Shown here in pieces: positions 50,411 to 61,690 of a stretch of 64,000 nucleotides of DNA. A model generated the notes under the pieces. The model was not told where the DNA came from and searched no databases. It was given only the letters and a program-made list of their open reading frames with translations. The stretch spans positions 186,001 to 250,000 of the forward strand of contig MU008154.1 in NCBI GenBank assembly GCA_010909165.1, in the 5' to 3' direction. A program made the position numbers and the translations under genes. The stretch's first letter is position 1, and each line of letters starts with the position of its first letter. Source of the DNA: Anthoceros angustus. Taxonomy: Eukaryota; Streptophyta; Anthocerotopsida; Anthocerotales; Anthocerotaceae.

Positions 50411-52106
50411 TGTCAAAAGGCTGTGATGGTTACCTATGAGTAGTCTAATTGTGAATTCTTTCCTGCTTTTTTCTGCATCGTATCTTAGTGCGGAACTAAG
50501 ATACGATGGTTTCATAACTACGGTTTCATAACACTTCCTAATGATTACGAGATGAGCATATTCTGCAGAGCTTCAAGTTTTTCTTTGCAACATCTGCCAA
50601 GGTAAAGAGATAAGTAGGGGGAAGGAGCTTACGTTTAAGCTAAGTAAAGTGCGATGCCCCTTAATCTACGCTAGGTGAAACCGCTGCGTTAGACGGTTTG
50701 AAGATCATGGTTGCGATCTGCAACTCTAAGGCTAGTCAAGGGTAGATGGAATAATATCTTGATTTTATTGTTGTCTGAAATCTCCTGGTTTATTTCCATG
50801 GCGTTTCGGGGGGAGACAATGCGAGGATGTGTGAGGGGGGCGACTTGGATAGCACCGCTGTGGTTTTAAGACACAGCTAAGAATAAAGGCAAACTTGTGA
50901 GCACCTGGATTGCATCTTTGTAGGGTGCAAGAAAGGGCAATAAATGGGGTAACTGTAGATCTCTTTTGGTTGGAGCTCGCATTCAAGATGGTATAGGACT
51001 ATGATGGCTAATGAGCCAGTAGCAGACTAACTGACAAAAGACTTCTTTCTATCATTGACAGGTTTGTTGCCTTGCCTTTGAACGTTTCATGTGTCATCTA
51101 GAAGCTTATATTTTTGAAATATTCTTAATTTTGCTGGATTCATGCACTCTGGAGTTTGTTTGTGGCTTAGATTTTTGGAGAGCATTGTAATCTAGGTTTT
51201 TTAGATCTAGGTTTGCATATGCGGATCGAACATGTGTAATTGTTGTTGCATCTTTTACTCATGCTACTCTTTTTAGCGTTGGTGTAATTACATCACTAGC
51301 AATGCAAATATAGGGTCAAGAAGAGTTGCATGTAGGCAATAAAGCTATGAAGTGTTATACAAACAGAAGACAGAAGTGAATACATATATATGGGGCCCTG
51401 CGGAAGTTAATTGGTGACGAATCCCCCATATTAGAGTTGGTCATAGGATCAGCCATTTGGCTAGATACACTAAAGAAGTGCTTAGGATTGTTTAGCAATG
51501 ATTAGTAATTGAGAAGAAATCTTTTCTAGAGTAGATAAGATATCATGCTGTCTTCTATAGATATCATCTAGGAAAGTAGAGATTTGACTAGAACGCTCGT
51601 AGTCCGGCCCATGATGTTGCCTCTTGGTGTTATCGATGAGTCATGATCAACATCTCCATGCTTGACATTTGTGTTAGGCATACTAGATGCTCTTCTTGCC
51701 ATCTTTGTGATACCATGTGCATGATCATGGAGAGCATTTGAAAATCGTGACAATCGTCCATGAATTCACATTACTCAACAACAACAAGTGATCCAACTCC
51801 AAGGACTTTTGCAACTTCAATACATATGTCCGCATACACTAAGTCGATAGGAAGACTTGATTTGCACTTCCATCCGAGCCAATTCCCTAAGTCCATTTAT
51901 GACAACATGACCAAGCATGCATCTTTTAGTTCATCACGCTTTGCATACCTAGAAGACTTGATTTGCATTTCGAGCCAATTCCCTAAGTCCATTTATGACA
52001 ACATGACCAAGCATGCATCTTTTAGTTCATCACGCTCTGCATACCCAGATATCCGGGCATTCCATGTCCTCGCCTCTCTTGTGGCCGTGCTCTCAAAACC
52101 ATGCGG
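50411..52106. repeat. 1.65-kb AT-rich segment, copy 1
   Basis: Non-coding DNA downstream of the Copia relic, repeated at 52785-54400. It includes a hairpin (50476-50508) and, at 51851-52045, two tandem copies of a 95-100 bp unit whose minus strand resembles a decayed PPR motif (RDELKDACLVML). No functional gene is seen. Confidence 0.8.
50476..50508. repeat. 14-bp perfect inverted repeat with 5-nt loop
   Basis: Arms CATCGTATCTTAGT and ACTAAGATACGATG flank GCGGA. An identical hairpin lies at 52826-52858 in the second copy of the segment, while the flanking DNA there has changed. Confidence 0.85.
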
Positions 52107-52480
52107 TTGTATGTAGATTTCCTCCTTTAAGATTCCATGTAGAAAAATCATCTCCATATCTAGCTGATGTATAAAAAGACTATACAAAGCAGCTAAGGCT
52201 ATCATCACACAAAGAGAGGTGAGCTTGCCTACCGGGCTGAAAATGTTTGATTCGGAGTAGTCAACTCCTTTATTTTGCGCGAACCCTCTTGCGATAAGTC
52301 TCCCTTTAAATCTAGTTACAGAGCCATCTGCGTTGTACTTCTTCCTTAGTACCCATTTGCTGCCTATGATGTCCTATTCCTATGGTGGATCAACCAGAGT
52401 CCATGTATCATTAGAAACCAAGGAGTTATATTCATTGTCCATTGCGTGTTTCCATAAACCGGATTACGTCATGCAGCTTT
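51993..52480 (-). mobile_element. Copia RT fragment joined to a PPR relic, copy C
   Basis: Minus strand. Reverse transcriptase from about 52400 runs to 52107 and retains a longer core than the other copies ([15 protein letters not shown] and EEIYIQPHG). At 52107 it runs in frame into PPR-like sequence (FESTATREARTWNARISGYA, then ERDELKDACLVML). The plus-strand break lies between ATGCG and GTTGTATG. The fused 71-codon frame is an accident of the junction, because the PPR part recurs alone at 54200-54450. Confidence 0.75.
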
Positions 52481-52784
52481 AACGAGAACTATATCGCATT
52501 GAAAGAGCATGAGTAGAAAGCCTTGGCACTTCTCGTAAGGTCATGAAATTTTACACCGAATCCCTCGATCGATCTAGTGGATTGTCCAAGTAGTCTTAGG
52601 AACGAGTTGATCATGCACCAAACATGTGGATTTATTAATTCCTAGACCAAAAGGTGATGTTTATGTAAGTTGAGTTGATGGTGCCTTTACCTCTTATTAA
52701 AGTCATAGTTCATTCAAAAAAAATGGTATTATGATATCTCAAGATGTGAAAAGCTTTATGTCTCGATATCTCACGTGTCAAAAG

Positions 52785-54400
52785 GTGATGGTTACCTATG
52801 AGTAGTCTAATTGTGAATTCTTCCGCATCGTATCTTAGTGCGGAACTAAGATACGATGGTTTCATAACTACGGTTTCATAACACTTCCTAATGATTACGA
52901 GATGAGCATATTAGAGCTTCAAGTTTTTCTTTGCAACATCCGCCAAGGTAAAGAGATAAGTAGGGGAAGGAGCTACGTTTAAGCTAAGTAAAGTGCGATG
53001 CCCCTTAATCTACGCTAGGTGAAAACGCTAGTTACTTGAAGATCATGGTTGCGATCGCAACTCTAAGGCTAGTCAAGGGTAGATGGAATAATATCTTGAT
53101 TTTATTGTTATAAAATCTCCGGTTTATTTCCATGGCGTTTGGGAGACAATGCGAGGATGTGTGAGGGGCGACTTGATAGCACCACGTGGTTTTAAGACAC
53201 ACTAAGAATAAAGGCAAACTTGTGAGCACCGGATTGCATCTTTGTAGGGTGCAAGAAAGGGCAATAAATCAGATCTCTTTGGTTGGAGCTCGCATTCAAG
53301 ATGGTATAGGACTATGATGGCTAATGAGCTAGCTAACGACAAAAGACTTCTTTCTATCATTGCAGTTTGTTGCCTTGCCTTTGAACGCTTCATGTGTCAT
53401 CTAGAAGCTTATATTTTGAAATATTCTTAATTTTTGGATTCATGCACTCAGTTTGTTTGTGGCTTAGATTTTTGGAGAGCATTGTAATCTAGGTTTTTAG
53501 ATCTAGGTTTGCATATGCGGATCGAACATGTGTAATTGTTGTTGCATCTTTACTCATGCTACTCTTTAGCGTTGGTGTAATTACATCACTAGCAATGCAA
53601 ATATAGGGTCAAGAAGAGTTGCATGTAGGCAATAAAGCTATGAAGTGTTATACAAAAGGCAGTGAATACATATATATGGGGCCTACGGAAGTTAATTGGT
53701 GACGAATCCCCCATATTAGAGTTGGTCATAGGATCAGCCATTTGGCTAGATACACTAAAGAAGTGCTTAGGATTGTTTAGCAATGATTAGTAATTGAGAA
53801 GAAATCTTTTCTAGAGTAGATAAGATATCATGCTGTCTTCTATAGATATCATCTAGGAAAGTAGAGATTTGACTAGAACGTTCAGAGTCTGTCCATGATG
53901 TTGCCTCTTGGTGTTACTGGGACAGAGTCATGATCAACATCTGTCCATGCTTGACATTTGTGTTAGGCATACTAGATGCTCTTCTTGCCATGCTGTGATA
54001 CCATGTGCATGATCATGGAGAGCATTTGAAAATCGTGACAATCGTCCATGAATTCACATTACTCAACAACAACAAGTGATCCAACTCCAAGGACTTTTGC
54101 AACTTCAATACATATGTCTGGCATACACTAAGCTGATAGGAAGACTTGATTTGCACTTCCATCCGAGCCAATTCCCTAAGTCCATTTATGACAACATGAC
54201 CAAGCATGCATCTTTTAGTTCATCACGCTTTGCATACCTAGAAGACTTGATTTGCATTTCGAGCCGAGCCAATTCCCTAAGTCCATTTATGACAACATGA
54301 CCAAGCATGCATCTTTTAGTTCATCACGCTCTGCATACCCAGATATCCGGGCATTCCATGTCCTCGCCTCTCTTGTGGCCGTGCTCTCAAAACCATGCGT
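52785..54400. repeat. 1.65-kb AT-rich segment, copy 2
   Basis: Second copy of 50411-52106, shorter by many small losses in its left part. Examples are CTG to CG at 53053, CCTGG to CCGG at 53118 and CCTGG to CCGG at 53229. It includes the second hairpin at 52826-52858. Confidence 0.85.
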
Positions 54401-54520
54401 GCATCTTGTAGTTCACAACAATTTTTGTGTACAGGGATATCGGGGCTTTCCATGTCACCACAAGAAAGACTCTGAGGTGGCTTGTGTCCCAAGGATATGT
54501 GCAGGACGGGCATCCCGTCA
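54165..54520 (-). pseudogene. Decayed PPR repeat relic
   Basis: Read on the minus strand across frames, the pieces VVTWKAPISLYTK, DARMVFESTATREARTWNAR, ISGYAERDELKDACLVML and a second ERDELKDACLVML follow PPR L/S/P spacing. No frame is continuous and no start or C-terminal domain is present. The repeats differ clearly from the DYW:KP gene at 30-35 kb, so this is from another PPR gene. Confidence 0.55.
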
Positions 54521-54989
54521 TAAAAAATGTTTCAAATGCCAAATGAATAGGTCAACCAAACATGACACCTCACATGGAAAAGGTGCTTTCAGGCTCAGTG
54601 CAATCTTGGCTCGCAGATTGAAATCGAAGTGCTTCAAAGACATTGCTCGCGTCAAGCCGGGCTCAAACTCAGAAGAATTATCAGTCTCAAAGGGATGTTC
54701 AGAATCTACCGTCTGACAACATGACATCGTGTTCCGGTGACTGGTGTCACGAAAAATGAAAAACTGAATATGAACTGATCTGTTTGGAACATGAACCGGT
54801 CATTCCGGGGTTAATCCAGTGACGTTCTACGGCTATGTGGGTACTGAAACTCGACAAGCTCCTACAAGTTAGGGCTGTCGAGTGTGTGAGTGTAGACTTT
54901 CTAGACCTTCGGCCTTGTGTACTTATTAGCCCCTCAGTACAAAGCGGTATTAGGGGTTCGATATTGCGTGACACCTCCCGTCAGCAGCT

Positions 54990-57190
54990 ATGTCGGGTAT
55001 GGGCGATGGTTACGTGGGCACGGCGCAGGACGCTGCCCGCATCCGTCGTCTGGAGAAGCAGCGAGAAGTTGAGCGCAAGCGGATCCAGGAATTGAAGAAA
55101 AAATCTGCAGAAGGGCCGGGTGGTCTGCTGCAGTTTGGTTCGGGCACCTCGGAGGTGAGCTTGTGATATTTTTCAGAGGCACCAGATTAGGTCGTGTGGC
55201 TCAGGGTTAAGCACTGCTTTTGCCCATTGCAGCTTCTGGAGAGTGCGTTCAAGAAAGAGACAGTTGGACTTGTGACTAGGGAGCAATTTGTAGAGAAGGT
55301 ACTTCCACAGCCCAGTCTCTTGCTACGCAGTTACTCATAGGCACGGGTGTCAGGTTTCTAATCTGTGCCCTGGACAGAGGGTAAATCTGCGGAGTAAGAT
55401 TGAGGAGGAGGAGAAAGAGAAGCAACAGAAACTCGCGCAGGAGTATGTGACTCTTGCCTTCCGTCTATCAGTTTATGACCATCTATGAGAAGTGCTGCTC
55501 TTTACGTTTTGGGGCATCACCGTGATAGTGCAAGTGCAGGGAAGAAGAGCGCCATTTACAGAAGCGTAAGAAAAGAAGGGCTAAGGTCCCATCTCGGTTG
55601 TCCTTCGCTGAAGAACTGGATGGAGACACTGATGAGGATGAGAATGGTGCAAATGGTGTGTCAAAACTTTTGGAGTTTTGTCTGGTTTTTTTCCTTTTCC
55701 GTGCCTTGCCAGGGGTAGTAGTGGAGCATCTCTGTGTTGTCGCACATGGGGGAACTCACTCACTTGCTGGCCTGTCGTGGGTTTTTCCCCCTGTTTGTTG
55801 TTTGGAGGGGCCTAACCAGAGTGTGGCACTGCAGAGGACAAGACGAAGAAACAAAAATTAGGGAAGTTTGGGAAAGATCCAGCGGTGGAGACTGGCTTTC
55901 TTCCAGACAGGTGAGGTTCCATATGCTAAATGTTTGATAATATCTTGGTAGGCTTTCTGATGTGTTGGTGAAGTTTGGCAGAGCTTTTCGAGTTGTTTTA
56001 TCTTAATTTTGCATTGTAAGGGAGAGGAGGTGGGTGCTCCAGAGAGCGGGAGGCTGAAGAGCAGGCAGAAAGGGAAAGGCTTCGCAAGCAATGGAACAAC
56101 GAGCAGGAGCGTATAAAGAGTAAGTGTTTCCGGAATTCCCAAAAATAATGTTTCTGGAATCACCGAACTAATGTCAGAACTATGACTTCTATGACTTGGC
56201 ACTATGGCATAGTGCGTTTGGTTTTTCACTTTACAGTGTCACTGTTCCCGGCAGATGAACCCTTGGAGATCACATATAGCTACTGGGATGGTGCCGGCCA
56301 CCGAAGAGTTATTCAGGTTTTGGTGCTGGCTGGTTTTTGAGTCTTGTACCATATCAAGGGAGAAGAGTCCTTGATGGGTCTGAGATGTTGGATGCAGGTT
56401 CGGAAAGGAGACTCTATTGCTGATTTTTTGCGGGCTGTTCAGCAGCAGTTGGCGTCAGAGTTCAGAGAAATTCGGACAGCATCTGTTGAAAACCTCCTGT
56501 ACGTCAAAGAGGATCTGATAATCCCGCATGTAAGTGCCTACAGAACTTCCTAAGTTTGGCCTTGTAGAAGCGTGTCACACTCCTGCTCCAGCTGTCAGAG
56601 TGCACGTTTGATTTGCAAAATGATAAACTGATAACCTTGGATGGTTTCAGCAACATAGTTTCTATGAGCTCATCATCAACAAAGCCAGGGGTAAAAGTGG
56701 ACCGGTGAGGAAATGAGATCCTAGTTTTGATTGTGTTCCAGATGCATCCCAGGCTCTGATGTCTTTTATCTGTTTCCACAGCTTTTCCACTTTGACGTAC
56801 ATGAAGATATCAGAACTATAGCAGATGCAACCATTGAGAAGGATGAAGTACGTGTTCAACAATTTCTTTTCTTCGTAAGCTGAAGCAACTTGTGTTCAGC
56901 CACAGTAGAAGCAGCTTGTTCTTGATTTTCGGGTCCTGGTCCCTTTGTGTTTCAGTCTCATGCAGGAAAGGTGGTGGAGCGGCACTGGTATGAAAAGAAC
57001 AAGCACATATTTCCAGCATCCAGATGGGAGGTGAGTGCTCGTGTTCCTGCTATGTGGAACGGCTATTTGTCTAAATATCAGCCTTCTCGATGCCATGTGG
57101 TAGCTTTGTAATTCACTCATGCCCACTACATCTCCTTAGATTTACGATCCTACCAAAAAATGGGAGCGATATACGATTCATGGCGATTGA
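54990..57190 (+). CDS. XCT: XAP5 family protein, XAP5 CIRCADIAN TIMEKEEPER orthologue
   Basis: XCT is a nuclear protein affecting the clock, small RNAs and splicing. Twelve exons with canonical borders: 54990-55154, 55233-55298, 55378-55442, 55540-55655, 55835-55910, 56043-56119, 56255-56316, 56398-56529, 56651-56704, 56782-56847, 56956-57030 and 57140-57190. They total 1005 nt, or 334 residues, close to the Arabidopsis length. The N-terminus is [20 protein letters not shown], then a Glu/Lys-rich coiled coil (residues 18-46 and 80-125) and an acidic stretch. The XAP5 core follows: [55 protein letters not shown] and [20 protein letters not shown]. The end is [11 protein letters not shown]. It is intact and single copy. 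The start codon is fixed by near-identity of the first 15 residues to the family. Confidence 0.97.
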
Positions 57191-57415
57191 AACGGTTGAA
57201 ACGGCCATGAGATACCGGATACTGGAGGTGATGATTGTGAGGACGTCACAACTCCATTTGTTTCCTCTCCTCACAAACAATTGGAGCACCATCTTCGGAT
57301 GAATGATTATTATACCTCTGCTACACTGGTTGAACAGGTTAACACTTTGGAAGCTTGATGAACATGCATTACCACGCTTACCGAACTCCAAGAGCCGTGA
57401 TGTTCTCGCAGAGCT

Positions 57416-57860
57416 TTGGGATGCTCAAACCATCTGAATTTCTACGTCGACACGAGTGGAAACAGTGTAGCCGCAGTGTACACTGTTGGAGACGAATCGT
57501 GTGTCAGCGTCTGTACTGTGAAGATGGACCGTGCTTTGGAGTCTGTATTGAGGGATGAACCAGCCTGTTTCGAGTGTGTATTTGTCGATATGGAGCAGCC
57601 CGTTGCCGGTCCACACTTGTGGCACAAGTCTTGTGCCCTAGCACAACCAGTGAGAGTGAAAGTCAAAGAAGATAGAGTTACTGAAATAAAGCATGGAGGG
57701 GTTGACCCGATAATCGGCCAGCTGGAATTTACGCATTCACGCTCGGCCATGTAAGGAAGAGGCTTGGGAAGGGGGGAAGCGACATGCGCATATCTGCAGG
57801 AATAGCGGAACTTGGCAGGCCAACCCTGACGGTACAGATGCTGGCTGTCGAGGGAGGTGA
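57416..57860 (+). CDS. Unrecognised gene, two 3' exons
   Basis: An open frame from 57416 (or an upstream exon) reaches a strong donor at 57750 (GGCCAT|gtaagg). An acceptor at 57799 (tctgcag|GAATAG) leads to a second exon ending at TGA 57858-57860. The predicted product is about 130 residues, with VRDEP-like acidic patches, several Cys residues and alternating hydrophobic strands (e.g. SVAAVYTVGDESCVSVCTV and PVRVKVKEDRVTEIKHGG). It looks like a beta-rich domain. I do not recognise the family. The region 57200-57415 may hold upstream exons (…SKSRDVLAELWDAQT in another frame). It lies tail to tail with the TFIIH p44 gene. Confidence 0.45.
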
Positions 57861-58239
57861 CAGCCACGAGATACGTTCATCATAGGATAGAATTCTGGAG
57901 ACACTTCCCTGACTCCACTCAGGTGTTCCGCGCCGGTCCTGAGAGCGGCGACGCAGCCTCCATCCCATCACCGGCCGCGCCAATGTAGGTACCACTCGCC
58001 TGGGCGACCTGGGGTGCCCACCTCTATCCAACTCCAAACATCTTCGAGCGCGAGATCTTTGTGGAGAACCTCACCGTCTCCTTCAACTCGATCTGTAGCT
58101 CCTTTCATTTCTCCGGCCTCTGGGCGGACATCGCTGTTTATCCAGCTCCAGCTTCGTTTTCCAAGGGAGGCAGTTGGCAAATTGCTGGCGGGCTTTTGTA
58201 TTGGTGCCTGGTGGGCCTGTGTTGATGAGTGCCCCTTCA

Positions 58240-59801
58240 TTAAGAAAGAGAATTTCTCACGTTGCACTCGCATCCAGGGCAATTGTGCAAGCTCTCATGG
58301 ATATAGATATCACAGTCGAAGCAGAAATGCTGTCCACAACGTGGACACGAAAGCCTGACTCCCTCGCTTCCACCACCTGAAACCACACACATAACAGGCC
58401 CCTCATTCATCAACCTCCTGGTCAGGCAGGCAGGCAACGAGCGAAGGAAGAGTTTACGCCTTAGCCCTACCAGGAAGAGGCAGATCCTGCTGGCATCCGA
58501 AACAACTCCTCGACAGCTGCTGCTGCTGCAGCAGCTTGCCGTTCATAACACTGGCTGGGAGTGCAACCTCCTCAAATGGAGGCACCGCGAATAGGTGGTG
58601 GTACGACCTGGCTAAATGCGGAGCCGACACAAGCGTCAGGCCACAAACATTGCATTCTGTCGGCAGCTCACAAATCCGTGCCCTGCAGCGGGGGCAAGTG
58701 TAGCCCCCTCCCACCTTCACTTCCCGATGGCAGGCACAGATGGCCACCAAACCTTCTGATGCTTTCATCGGAAAGCCCATTCTCACCAGACTGGCCACCG
58801 ACGACTTGGCCAGAGCCGGAGGTGGGGGTGCATGCTCCAGAACCAGCTCCCGCATATGCGACTGCAACACCCTATCCAACTCCCCGTCATTCATCCATCC
58901 ATCCAATTGAACATGAAGAAGACCCAATGTTCTGACCTAGTTCAGACGAGCGAAGGAGCAAACGCGAGCAAGGTGAAAGACTGGAAAACCCTACCTCGCT
59001 CGTGGCCACCGAGTACGTCCCGCCGGTGCGCTCGCACAGCAGTTTGCACACGAAGATCTCGGCAGCCAGGCCGACCACAGAGCACCGGATGTTGGCCTCC
59101 TGGCACTTCTTGATGGAGTCCATGATGTCCCCGGGGTCGCAGGTATTGAGCGCAGAGAAGAGTAGCAGCACTTCCCGGTGGCCATAGGTGGGAATATCAC
59201 ACAAGAAACCTCGAGCGCAATCCAGCGCGTTCTGGATGGACGCCTCCCCGGCGCACTCCATGTTGGAGCGCAGACACCTGATGTGCGACTCCGGGCTGCC
59301 GCTCAGATCCGTAAGCCGCTCCGCCACGCCGTCCCTCATCACAATCAACCCCAGATGGCTCAGCGGATTCTGGTCGAAGAACTCCCGCACAAACAACTCC
59401 ACGCAGTTCACGGCCAGTGCCATGCGGCTGGGCCGGAAGTCCGTCTCCGCTGCTGCCTAGTCACATGAGCACAAGCATGAGAGCCATCACGGGCATGCCG
59501 AGCCAGGCCTCACACTTGTGCCACCTACCCGAGAGAAATCCGCCACCACGTAGAGGTAGCGGATGATGCCCCGCTGTACGTGCGGCACAGCGATGGAGTG
59601 CAGCCGCCGCCGCTGCTCCCGCTGCTGCTCCACCACGTCGACCGGCCGCAGCCTGCCGTGCTCATCCTCCTGCAGCGTCTCCCATGATCTCTCATCCGCA
59701 TACGCTCTCTCCCAGGCCTCCCTTGTTCCTCCTGCATCCTCGTCCACCTCCATATCCTCCCCGTCTTCCTCCGGATTCAGCCCCGCCGCCTCCATCGCCA
59801 A
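58240..59801 (-). CDS. GTF2H2: General transcription and DNA repair factor TFIIH subunit p44 (SSL1)
   Basis: p44 activates the XPD helicase in TFIIH for transcription initiation and nucleotide excision repair. Four exons on the minus strand: 59801-59529, 59456-58995, 58861-58471 and 58376-58240, in phase throughout. They total 1263 nt, or 420 residues, the usual plant length. There is an acidic N-terminus (DGEDMEVDEDAG). A vWA/Ssl1 domain follows (GIIRYLYVVADFSR, VREFFDQNPLSHLGLIV, ERLTDLSGSPESHI). Next is GGYTCPRCRARICELP plus CNVCGLTLVSAPHLARSYHH (C4 zinc finger). The C-terminal RING-like domain has LSCPRCGQHFCFDCDIYIHE and NCPGC. All zinc ligands are present. The third exon begins at TCGCAT after ttgcag, restoring SHMRELVLEHAPPPP as in the family. 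Confidence 0.97.
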
Positions 59802-60247
59802 CCTCTCCTCTCAAGTCCTCCTCCTCGCTCTTGCCCACCTTCCCTGTCGGCCGTCAGCGACAACAACAGCTTCCCTTCTGTCCATGTCCACTTATACCTA
59901 TGTAGTCTGCTTTAACGATGTTCAACACACAAGGGATAACGCCAATATATGCCTCACTTTGTTTACTCATACATACTGCCGAGGAGATCATAGATTTCGT
60001 CGCTTCTTTTTATATGGATGAAATGCATTACGCAGCGGCCGTATCTCGGGGTGCCATGGCGCAGAGCGGTCGAGGCCGCTGTGGTGGTGGTTGTCGGGCA
60101 CCCTTGGGCAAGGGTGGGGTTCCGGGGGCGGGAGCAGGCGTGTCCGGGGGGCCATGGGTCACCCATGGTAATCTGCAATTCACGTTCACACCATCAGCAA
60201 CACATTTCTCCTCGGACGAAGGCACCGCAAAGAACAGTGCGTGTGAG
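59802..60247. promoter_or_regulatory. Divergent promoter region between TFIIH p44 and TRAPP Bet3
   Basis: About 450 bp separate the p44 start (-) from the first clear Bet3 exon (+). The p44 side is pyrimidine-rich on the plus strand. A GC-rich plus-strand frame from ATG 60056 (MAQSGRGRCGGG) might be a Bet3 5' exon but does not resemble the family. No TATA or other motif stands out. Confidence 0.4.
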
Positions 60248-60908
60248 CCAAGCTGTTTACCTCGACCTACCGTGCGCTTGTCAAACGGCTGCCTACAGAT
60301 TTGAAGGAAGTAGAGGAAGTCAACAAGCAGCTCGACACAATGTACGCAAGGCAGTGGCAGAAAGGTTGGAACTTCGATGGAGGAGTTAGGGTTCTGAGTT
60401 TCTTTTGATGTCTCCAGGGGCTACAACATTGGGATTGGGCTCGTAGACGACTTTCAAGTGAAAGCTATTATCTCCAGGCGTACAGACTTCAAGGAGACAG
60501 CAGAGGTCATTGCTGAGGTTGATGCTTGCCCAAAATGTGCGGAGTGTGATACTGATTGATTTTTTTGACCCTACTGGTTGCATCTTCTTTTACCGGGCAT
60601 GCATTTTGCAGTGTCAGTTGTGATAATTCATTTCCCTTTCTGCGTGTGAGAGCAGAGGGGCTTTGATGGTTCCATCTCGGTCTGTGAGGGATTGCTCTTG
60701 ATGACCATCTGGTTTGCATCTGCAGATCTGCTTGAAGACGCTCCTGGGTGTTGCAGGCACAATCAGCAACTGGAACGCTGAGAACACAGAGTGCAGCTTT
60801 ATTTTGGACGACAATCCCCTGGTCGACTGTGTTGAGTTGCCTGAACCATGCCAGGGGCTCTATTACTGCAATGTCTTGTGCGGTGTGATAAAAGGAGCTC
60901 TCGATATG
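60248..60908 (+). CDS. BET3: TRAPP complex subunit Bet3/TRAPPC3, partial
   Basis: TRAPP is the Rab1/Ypt1 exchange and tethering complex at the Golgi. Three exons are visible: about 60248-60341 (KLFTSTYRALVKRLPTDLKE, then VEEVNKQLDTM), 60418-60517 (GYNIGIGLVDDF, then RRTDFKETAEVIAE) and 60726-60908 (LKTLLGVAGTISNWNAE, DDNPLVDCVELPE, LYYCNVLCGVIKGALDM). Borders are GT-AG (ACAAT|gtacgc, tctccag|GGGC, ctgcag|ATCTG, GATATG|gtgcg). The start exon (plant MAPxxxRSGDA-type) and the final 40 residues (VSM.TE...VRDVLRGDD) are not found up to 61.7 kb. The Cys palmitoylated in animal Bet3 is also changed here, as far as alignment by eye shows. It may have distant exons or be a truncated copy. Confidence 0.82.
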
Positions 60909-61499
60909 GTGCGTCTCTAACCTACTTTTTTTCACTTGCTGGAAGTTCGTCTTTGTTTAAAAGAGAGGAATCTGCAAGGGTGCTTGCTTTACTCCATGGA
61001 CAGACTTGTAAGGTCAGCTCCATATTCGACTGCCGACCACACTCAGAGTGAAATAGTCTGAACCTAATCTAGTAGCAGGATAGGTCTTAGGGGTGTTGTC
61101 ATGCTGAGCCAATGGAACTGTTTGGGTTGGTGATTTCTTTTCACGGGAAAATATTTAGGGGAGTTGTATGTCAGTCGTGCCGCAGAGTAGTGCGGCCTCT
61201 GTTCCCTGTGTGGCCCCAGCTTCCTCAGTCTCTCCTCCTCCTCTTTTGGCTAGTATTTTACTCGTTTGCCCATGCTACACTCACACAGTCCCAAGTTCTC
61301 CAGCTGTACATGACTTCGGTGGTTAGGTGTGAAAATGTACGCAGGGGCTTGTAGTGTACACAGGGACTGGCTCCTCAAGCACAAGGCTTCCATGATGTGG
61401 AATGCTCTCCCCACCGTCTGCAGGTTATGGCCCTCATTTGGCCACGACTTCAGGAGCAATGACGCACAATCTAGCGACTGCACACCCGGATTCATGCGT
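60909..61499. other. No further Bet3 exon or other gene recognised
   Basis: I searched for the C-terminal Bet3 exon here and found none. Short frames on both strands are not similar to anything I know. Confidence 0.4.
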
Positions 61500-61690
61500 T
61501 TCTAGGAATTCGTCGACTTTGACACCATCACGAAGTATATCATATGCTACTTTAGGCCTGCCCTTCCTCACGGCAATATGGAAATACACCTTGTCAGCTG
61601 GAGGATCATCCATGAAACCACTGTCACCTTTATCCAGAACAGCAGCTTCGTCTTTAGACCCTCTATGTCAGAGCATTTCCCTTAAGACAG
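61500..61690 (-). other. Exon-like segment of unknown protein
   Basis: The minus strand reads open with a protein-like composition (FMDDPPADKVYFHIAVRKG, then RPKVAYDILRDGVKVDEFLE). I do not recognise it. Possible neighbouring exons on the same strand lie near 61930-61860 (NYAFEETTEKITVFIPGI). No complete gene can be built. Confidence 0.3.

Noticed and set aside
54252-54716. 154-codon plus-strand frame near 54.5 kb
   Set aside because: It is antisense to PPR-like sequence for its first half and has no recognisable domain; the Cys-containing part has no proper zinc-finger spacing.
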